The notes below the pieces were generated by a model. It worked only from the letters and a program-made list of their open reading frames with translations, was not told the origin of the DNA and searched no databases. The translations under genes were made by a program, and so were the position numbers. Below are positions 56,779-64,000 of a DNA stretch of 64,000 nucleotides, piece after piece (position 1 is the first letter of the stretch; every line of letters starts with the position of its first letter). The DNA lies in assembly GCF_015706575.1 (NCBI RefSeq), contig NW_024037074.1:15737334-15801333 (forward strand), read 5' to 3'. Origin of the DNA: Patiria miniata. Taxonomy: Eukaryota; Echinodermata; Asteroidea; Valvatida; Asterinidae.

Positions 56779-57164
56779 GCGTATTTTTTTTCCTAGGAGG
56801 GTTAGGGGCAATGTCATGAATAATTCAGTTTTTCCTTTGAATCATTGCAAGACTTAGGTTCTCGTTCTATTTTCCCTTTAATTTAAAATTATCTCAGTGG
56901 TAAATTTGGAGAAGAAAAATAGCTGATGAAAATGAGCAGCGACGACGTGGATTCGAACCAGGGATCTTTGTATCCATAGCTCATCTCGCTATCCACTAGG
57001 CTACTGTGTGGTAGCTCGACGACAACCGTTCTTTAAAATGCTTTAATGTATTGTAACTAGTTGAGTAACTAACAACAATGCTGTTGATGTCATTGTCCGT
57101 TCTCATGGATAACATGAATTATTCATGACATTGCCCCTAACCCTCCTAGGAATAAAAATTACGC
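56779..57164. mobile_element. 386-bp long-TIR element with tRNA-like core
   Basis: Terminal inverted repeats of nearly 50 bp (56779-56827 and 57115-57164) share CCTAGGAGGGTTAGGGGC and ATGTCATGAATAATTCA. Unit 2 lacks the element (near 32213). On the minus strand its core has an A-box-like TAGCCTAGTGG (57003-56993) and B box GGTTCGAATCC (56959-56949) at tRNA-like spacing. The anticodon and T stems do not pair well, so it is a tRNA-derived remnant and not a working tRNA. Confidence 0.65.
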
Positions 57165-57549
57165 GAACCGCTGAGGGATGCAAAATGCACCCCTGTATTA
57201 AAATTCACATAGACACCAGATGCCGTGCCAATACTTCAACATTCTTTTGAATATACTTGGAACTCTCACAGGTATTTAATCTGCTCAGAAAAATGATGAT
57301 CATTATGTCATCTTTCATTTTCTTTTCAAATTTTGGTGGGTTCACCATTGACTTTTCGAAAAATTCGCACCCAAAGAAGACGACCCCTATTAGCCATCTT
57401 GAAAAACGATCCCTCCACAACATGGCAAAAGAGCGCCACTTTCGAGCACAATTGTATCCAAAATGCTCAGAATTGAAGGCTCGAAATCCGGGCCAGAGGT
57501 TCATTGCCATATCTCTTCAATGTATACTATGTAGTCTGACATGAAGAAG

Positions 57550-57898
57550 AGCTTGTTATGTGGTGTTGTAGGCTAGATTATAGTAGTGTGTTTTTAGAGC
57601 CGTTTTGAATGAGCTAAGAGATGTGCTAGATCGGATGTTAATGGAGAGACTATTCCAAAGACGTGGTTCAGCGATACGAAACGATCTGTCCACCCAGGAT
57701 CGGTAAGATCTTGGTACAGCCAAAAAATTGTTGGTTAGCAGACCGGAGACCAGAACGAACGGATTGGTGGGGAGCTAGTAGCGTAGTTAAATACAGAGGA
57801 GAGATGTCGTGTAGTGAGCGATAAGTGAAAAGCATAAGTTTGTACATGATTCTAAATTTAATCGGAAGCCAGTGGAGATGTTGCATAATAGGTGTCAT
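57550..57898 (-). mobile_element. 3' end of a CR1/L2-like non-LTR retrotransposon
   Basis: The minus strand encodes a 76-aa frame with HWLPIKFRIMYKL and LHDISPLYLTTLL, the usual C-terminal tail motif of CR1/L2-clade reverse-transcriptase proteins. After a frameshift it continues as RIAEPRLWNSLSI and FKTALKTHYYNL. It is truncated and dead. It interrupts a copy of the leader exon-1 region (ATTGCAAGTTTCTCC resumes at 57932). Confidence 0.7.
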
Positions 57899-58094
57899 GT
57901 GTGAAAAACGCCTGGTGCATGCAATAAAACTATTGCAAGTTTCTCCATTTTGAGCAGGAAAAACTAAGCACAGTTGACTAAGTCAAGATCTGATGCACTT
58001 AGAAGGGGAGTGATAACTGGAAGGTTTTCGAGTTTTGTTATACTAGGTTGCCCGACTGAACCACCGCTTCGATCAGTTTGATATTTTCTTAGTT
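57899..58094. repeat. Degenerate leader exon-1/intron fragment
   Basis: ATTGCAAGTTTCTCCATTTTG resembles the 3' end of exon 1 (ACTGCAAGTTTCTCCGCTCT), but the donor is replaced by CTAAGC. The following GGGGAGTGATAACT block and TTGCCCGACTGAACCACC block are intron-1 pieces. It is a decayed leader copy with no gene. Confidence 0.45.
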
Positions 58095-58864
58095 GGCTGT
58101 TTCGGCAACCGGCCGAAACAGCCTTTGTTTTCTTTAAAGGTTTTTTTCCCCTTTTTCTTCTTCTTTTTGTTAGCCATTCCCCATAGCATTTGCACACGTT
58201 TTTACAGAAGAGGGCACTTTGGGCACTAAAATCAATCCGATTGACTTTATACTCGGCACACACTTAGACCAGCATCCAAAGATGTGCGCTGATCATCACG
58301 TGCCAAGTTACGTCGCATTATATGTGATTTTTCTACGGTGACCATTTTCTTGCAGATTTCTGCTAGATCTGACAGATATATATTTTCAAGGCCTATATCT
58401 TCATAACTAAAGGTCTGATTGAGTTGAAACGTAGTACGTACCTAGACCGGGATGTGTTATAGATGAAAATTGAAGTGACGTCACGATGACGTTGTGACGT
58501 GACATGTGACGTCATATTGAATGAACATATTTTGAAGGCCAATATCTACAGAACTGTATTGGTCCTGATCACTACTGCACGTGTCATATTGGCCTTACAT
58601 GACATAAAAATACAATAACAAATTATTTTTATTTTTGATGATTTTCTTTTTCGATGTGACGTCATCGTGACGTCATCACGTGACATGGGACGTCATAATT
58701 CATAGCCCTATGAGAATGTAATCACATATGTATATGTCACCATTTAATATATACATAACTACACATCCTTCCTGGATGGAACTTATACTTGAAATTATGT
58801 CACATATATGTCACAAAAAGTTACCGAAACAGCTCTGTGTTTGTCCACAAACATAAATCTAGTT
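58095..58864 (+). mobile_element. Hairpin-headed element IV
   Basis: It starts with GGCTGTTTCGGC-aaccg-GCCGAAACAGCC (58095-58123) and TTTGTTTTC. It ends with the same stem strand CCGAAACAGC (58824-58833), then TGTGTTTGTCC and CTAGTT (58859-58864). The body has repeated GTGACGTCA and CACGTGACA-type blocks (58470-58700). It lies outside the 39.8-44.15 kb nest, which shows the family moves independently. Confidence 0.55.
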
Positions 58865-60169
58865 TTTGTTTCAAATCGTCATTGCTTGTTCTTTTTAAAT
58901 GAAAGTTGTGTGCCAATTTGTACATGATGAATTATTTTTTACCTTGAACGAAACTGGGAAACAAATCAATCAAACGTCTCAAATACCAATAAGCATTGCA
59001 CTAAATCATCTCCCTGTGGCTGCATGCGAATCAACTGTCTAGAGCTAGGTATAGGTCCACGCCCTTTGAGAATACTCGGGGACGCGCTGGCAATAGACGT
59101 AGCCGTAGCTCTGGAACCCCGTTTCGGACACTGCCTGTGCTTCTCAAACCCGCCTATATAATGTATAGTGCTGCTTGCTGGGCCGGATCCAGGATTTTTT
59201 GCGGGGGGGGGGGGGGGGGGTTTCGTCAGCAATTTCAAATTGGCCACTTGGCCTCCGGAAATCAATAAGTTGGGGGAGGGGGCGCTCGTATACTTTCAAT
59301 GGGGGCGCTGTTCAAATCCGACGATTCTTAACACTATATTACAGAATAGTATACAAATACCCCCTAACCAAGCTGGCTCTGTCCGTACTTTGTGCACAGG
59401 TGGATATTATCATTAGTATAATATTTGGGGCGTCATCACAAAGTGGAGGGGGGGGGGTTCGCATTATTATTAATGAATTTTTTGGGGACGGAGCGGGGGG
59501 GGGGGGGCGCCTGGCTTGCTAATTTCACTCCTTCCATCAAAATCTGGTTTGACCATACTGAGCTTCTACGTGGAGGTGCAAAGACCGTTAAGTAATTGTG
59601 TCAGTTTCACAGGGGAACTGCTTAACATTTTATATCTGCTAAGCATAGACACGCCCTAAATCAGCTGGTTACCAGTACCTCGAACATGTAACGCATACAG
59701 CTCTCAGTAAAATCGGTACTCAGCGCCTAGTTTTTGTGCGACACTCTGCTGAGCTGCTTCTTCAATAATTGGCTCCGATCATTTCACAAAGTCATGATTG
59801 CGCATGTTTCGCCAGCTCACTTTAAAAAAAAAGTTAAGATTAACACGAATTCATGAGGACCACTCTGGACCATACCCAACTTAAGCTTACCCCTACCTAC
59901 CTACCCTATTTTCAAACGCCATGTAAATCGGAAGCAGAACAATTTTTTGGCCTAATGCATATCAGAAAACCGTCAAATCATCAAATGAAGCATGTGTTTC
60001 ATTCGTTTTTTCTCCTATAAAGATTTTGATTTTTTACTTTTTTACTTTAACTTTTGGCACATATGCATTCCAACATTATGTAAAAACGTCATTCTGTGGA
60101 TAGAATAAAATTGTGGAAAGCTTTCTCCAGTACGGAAGAAAAAGCTTTTTAGAGATTTTGGGGGGATAA
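58865..60169. repeat. Spacer made of leader and G-run repeats; no gene
   Basis: 59085-59330 aligns with 16375-16640 (AGACGTAGCCGTAGCTCTGG onward) and 59290-59880 with 32780-33350. G runs lie at 59203-59220, 59449 and 59500. A leader-type CTGCTTAACATTTTATATCT block is at about 59619. Confidence 0.45.
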
Positions 60170-60722
60170 AGGAACACACAACATAAATGTGTAATGTTTC
60201 TAATTAATTTCTTTAGTGCGGTTTTGTGTCCCTTTGAGTTTCATTTGAATCTTAATTGTGTCGAATTTTATGTTGCCTTAGGCCTACTGTTTCGTGGCTT
60301 TAGGTGCTTGTTTTTGAAATTTCTGCTAGTATTTCTGTGAGCTTCTGATGAAACTGTTCCGTACAATAATTAGCGATTATTTTCACGGACCACCTTTACG
60401 GGTGATCATCTTTGTATGGATTTTTCAAAGTCATCATCCCCCCCCCAAAAAAAGAAAAGAGCAGAAACGAAAATAATGAAATAAGCAGCTATAATTTGAT
60501 GTGTTCTCAAACACGTTTGTATTTATCTTGAATTTTAAAAGCGGGCTTATTATGTGTTACTGTACGGGGTCTACAATTATGGCAGTTTATTTACTGGTCT
60601 GCAGCCATAATATTTACATTGACAGCCAAGTGTATCATAAAAATGACATTGTGTTAGCTTGGTTCTAGCTGCAGACCATTGCTATTTAAGGGTAGCTCAT
60701 TCTTGAAAAAAATTCTTATCAG

Positions 60723-60732
60723 GGGACTTTCC
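60723..60732 (+). promoter_or_regulatory. NF-kB-type site, leader 4
   Basis: GGGACTTTCC (preceded by another G) sits in the same context as leader 3, 72 bp before the NRF1-like motif. Confidence 0.5.
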
Positions 60733-60787
60733 AAGTTTTCAGACATAGCACAAAGATCACGACCTAAAAATAATTAAAACCACACAC

Positions 60788-60820
60788 GTGAGTGTGCGCT
60801 TGCGTGCATAATAGATGTAA
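60788..60820 (+). promoter_or_regulatory. Putative core promoter of unit 4
   Basis: TGCGCTTGCGTG (60795-60806) has one change from the other leaders. It is preceded by CACGTGAGTG and followed by an AT-rich tract. Confidence 0.33.
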
Positions 60821-60829
60821 TTATTAGAG

Positions 60830-61129
60830 GGAGTACACAAGGTTGAGGTAAGGACAGCCAAAGTGTAAAAACAAATAACTCACTAATTATTTTGCAAACG
60901 TACTTTTTGAATATGGTCCTAAAAGGGGTTTTGCGAGAAATTGTACAGTAAAAATCGGTTTTCTATAGGCGATACACCCCTACTGTCATGTGATGCACTC
61001 ATCACGGGAAGGCTATAGGCGTCATTTCGCACATAGCGCTTCATCATTGTGATTGGGAAGGTGCGCTGTACCTGCAGAGTAGCTTCCACCGTAGACAACT
61101 GCAAGTTTCTCCGCTCTGAACTGAGAAAA
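60830..61129 (+). other. Probable untranslated exon 1 of a fourth gene
   Basis: Closely related to 35980-36273 and ending at donor GTAAGTACAACTC (61130). It predicts a fourth gene copy to the right of the window. Confidence 0.4.
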
Positions 61130-61734
61130 GTAAGTACAACTCACTTAGACAATTAAGATTTGATGCTTGTATTTGTCAGACTTTCAATGGGAGTAAAAGC
61201 TAAGCTGTAGCATCCAGTTTTGGTATTTCAATAGGCCTACCATATGTTGCCCGACTGTACCGCCAAGCAGTTCGAGTTTACTTTATTTGTGCTCAAATTT
61301 TTCTTGAAGTACTTATGTAATTACGTTGATTTTGGTGTCAGTTTGTTTACATAATAATTTACTTTTTACATTTCAGATACAAAGCTGCAGTAAGCGTTCT
61401 GTCTGAGCTTCCCCACTATGCAGACACGCTTAGTATTATTAAATCTCGTTCCTTCCTCGAAAATCTGGTTTCAACTCCATAGTTAATCGACTCACGTAAC
61501 TTTGTTGCCTCCGTCCAAGCCAATGAAAAAGTACGGTAGTGTGTGGCAAACATAAATGTAAAAAGTTGAGCCAGCACGCAAGTCTGTGTACTTCAATTCA
61601 TAATAAAATCAGCGAACAGCATTAGTTTGGAAAACATTTTACTTGAACACTCTTTCCAATGCATATGAGAAAACCATTAAAGCCACACTTGAAGAGACGT
61701 GACTTAAATCTTGCTTCAGGGGAGGCGGCGGAAC

Positions 61735-61815
61735 CGAGGGAGGGGGGGGGGGGGGGGGGGGGGGGGGCAGGGGGCAGGGGGCACTCCCCCCCCCCCCCCC
61801 CCCCCCCCAGATTTT
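61735..61815. repeat. Long G run facing long C run
   Basis: An almost unbroken G tract of more than 30 nt at 61741-61767 is followed by GCAGGGGGCAGGGGGCACT and a C tract (61787-61808). It could form a G-quadruplex or G-C hairpin, and its length is likely unstable or assembly-sensitive. Confidence 0.6.
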
Positions 61816-63746
61816 CCCAAGTGCCCCTCTTGCGGACATAAATGTGCCCCCTCGAGCCTAAATGTGCCCCTCCAGCTTAAAACAAAACTGGCCCTAAAAT
61901 TTCGGCAAATGTGTTTTCAGAAACCATTTCCCAAAATGGTATAGAGAGTGGTGATATGAACGAGGAACATGAAAACCAAGCCCAAACCCCTAACAATGCG
62001 CCCTGAAATGGGCACATAATGCGTAGTTTGCAGCCTCCTCTCCCCCCCCCCCCCCTCCACTACTCGATTTTATGCAGGCCAAGTGTTCGGTGAAAAAAAA
62101 GTGTCGACATTTCAGCAAAGATGTGCCCCCCCCCCAAAAAAAAGTGCTGGACCAGCTGCTGCACCGATGGCCCCTTTTTGGAGACCCCCCCCCCCCCCGG
62201 TTTGAAACCGTTCCGCCGCCACTGTATTATATTTTCTTTATAGCTATAGCTCTTTATTTTTTCAAGGGGAGTGATAACTTGAAGGTTCAGGCATCGAGTT
62301 TGGGTATTTCGCCTCAGTTTCTTAAATTAAGGTCAGATTGCACATGATTACTGCAGTAAGCTGTCGCTGTAAGCTTCTGGCTATGTTTTGGCTTGCTAAA
62401 TCTCACTCCTTCCATATCTGGTTTCACATTAATAATTGACCATGAGCTTCTACGTGGAGGCGAAAAGGCCGTTAAGTAATTGTTTCAGTTTCACAAGGGA
62501 ACTGCTTAGCATTTGATATCTGCTAAGCATAGACGCGCCCAGCTGTAAATCAGCTGGTTACCAGTCCCTATTGTAAAGCACACGGCTTGTAACTGGTCCT
62601 CAGTCAATTTGTGATTAGGACACAATTTTAATGGACATTTTCTGCTGAGCAGCTTTTTAATTGGACCCGATCTTTGCCTCTCCATCACACACACAAAAAC
62701 GTGTTGATTAACACACAATCGTGATGACCACATAGCTTTCATATTGGCTTTAATTTAGTGCATTTGATTTAGGAAGTAGGCGGAAGCGCGATCATGTTAA
62801 AAAAAAAAAAGACGTTCTCCTGAGTGGATGACGTCAGACATGTTTTTTTCTTTCACTCTGGAAAATCCCAGTCTATTTGCGAACTTGGCTTTGTATGCAA
62901 ATACCAGTGACTTTTGTACTGGAGGCAAACATTAACAGAAATAGTCGACACAGCATACAAATCTGTGCCTAAATTAGTGCCAAAACCCCCATAAAACAAA
63001 CAGAAGTTCCATTGCACATGAGAACTTTGAAAACGACAATTCAAGCGAATATATCATTTTCTCTTAATAAGAGGCGTGACTTATTATTGTTTATAACTGT
63101 GACAGGTGCATTTTTACAATGTTAAGATACCATTCTGTGTACAAAATAAAATTGTGGAAATCTTACTGAAGTGTGGTAGAGAAGGGTCGCAGATGTTCGA
63201 ATTATTTATGTAGGAACAATGGAATTCTTCAGCGCACCTTTGTATCTTTCTTATGTTCATTTCGACGTTGAATCGAATAAGTACTGTCAACTGTTTCAGG
63301 GTATTTGGTGCTTGTATTTTTCAAATGTCTGCTCATGAACTTCCAAACTCAAGAGTGTATGCAAAACTAACTTATGTAATCTTAGACAGAAGCCAAAAAA
63401 GAAAAGAAAAAAAGGAAACCTACATTGAAAGGAATTTTAACCTACTTACTTAACTTATTTGAACTGTTTTTCTTTATGATGATGTGAAGTACAGCTATTC
63501 AACCATATATGGTGAAAAAAATCTTGTAAAAAATCGCAAGAATAGTGTTATTTTAATTTGAATACAAGTTACCAAAACCAGTGTTGTCCACTTCCAAGTC
63601 TATCGTAGTGTTTTTGTCTTCAAATCAAACTCCGCTGTGTAACTGAGTCAGCGGATGGAATTAAGCTGTCCGTGCACAAACATGTTTGGTACGGAAGCCC
63701 GTTCGTGCCAGGTTTGAAAAGAAAGAAAATATCTTTATTGCGAAAT

Positions 63747-63972
63747 AACGAAATAGTATTGCGAAATAACGCAAAAGTATTGCGATATAACGCAATATTT
63801 TGGCGAAATAAATGCATGAGTCCGAATGATTGAACCTATAGGCCTACTTCGGCCTACTTAACGAAATAGTATTGCGAAATAACGCAAAAGTATTGCGATA
63901 TAAGGCAATATTTTGGCGAAATAAATGCATGAGTCCGAATGATTGAACCTATAGGCCTACTTCGGCCTACTT
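63747..63972. repeat. 113-bp tandem repeat, two copies
   Basis: The block starting AACGAAATAGTATTGCGAAA recurs at 63747 and 63860 and runs to GGCCTACTTCGGCCTACTT. Within it TTGCGAAATAACG and GCGATATAA motifs repeat. This is a young minisatellite with no coding content. Confidence 0.85.
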
Positions 63973-64000
63973 TATGCCTACTTATAGGCAAACTCTCACG

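Larger units (their letters stand above)
60170..64000. repeat. Partial unit 4: leader only, cut by window end
   Basis: It is colinear with unit 3 from about 35430 (promoter motifs, exon 1, intron modules) and, after the empty site of the 39.8-44.15 kb nest, with 44151-44330. The coding exon would lie beyond the right edge. Frames seen here are homopolymer-driven or short. Confidence 0.65.

Noticed and set aside
61639..61944. Gly- and Pro-rich frames on both strands (also near 18238 and 37582)
   Set aside because: They are read through G or C homopolymers and have no conserved flanks.

Overview
The window is animal (metazoan) nuclear DNA. It is AT-rich, with long gene-poor spacers, GT-AG splice signals in the gene leaders, many small inverted-repeat transposons, tRNA-derived SINE sequence and the 3' end of a non-LTR retrotransposon. 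The gene architecture fits a marine invertebrate such as a cephalochordate, hemichordate, echinoderm or cnidarian. The species cannot be fixed from the sequence alone.

Three very large open reading frames dominate, all on the + strand: 4308-8711 (1467 aa), 23101-27510 (1469 aa) and 45643-50061 (1472 aa). They are paralogues. Each encodes, in one uninterrupted exon, a stonustoxin (SNTX)-like N-terminal region (perforin-like part, helical part, thioredoxin-like part), four fibronectin type III domains, a P-loop GTPase of the AIG1/septin-like type with an unusual G4 motif, a coiled coil, and a Cys/His cluster that looks metal-binding. No signal peptide or transmembrane segment is visible, and the PRY/SPRY domain of fish SNTX is absent. 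An intracellular, probably immune role is more likely than a venom role; that is inference.

The genes sit in a tandem array of large segmental duplications. Unit 1 is about 1-16.4 kb, unit 2 about 18.8-32.2 kb, and unit 3 about 35.3-56.8 kb. The leader of a fourth unit starts near 60.2 kb and runs off the right end before its coding exon. Each leader has the same order: an NF-kB-type site, an NRF1-like TGCGCATGCGTG site with an AT-rich box 70-90 bp downstream, a probable untranslated exon ending at GTAAGT, one or two more small conserved exons, and then the coding exon. The kB site and exon-1 donor are present in all four leaders, which suggests shared, infection-inducible control.

The spacers are repeat mosaics. 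Comparing units exposes clean insertions: a 273-bp hAT-type MITE with an 8-bp target duplication (51.0 kb), a SINE-like insert with a 7-bp duplication (36.6 kb), a 386-bp long-TIR element with a tRNA-like core (56.8 kb), a mariner-type MITE present in all three units, and a 4.3-kb nest (39.8-44.15 kb) of unusual elements. These last begin with a perfect hairpin and end with a copy of the same stem; the stem sequence differs between elements but matches within each one. This hairpin-headed family, rich in TGACGTCA and CACGTG, is the most unusual non-coding structure here.
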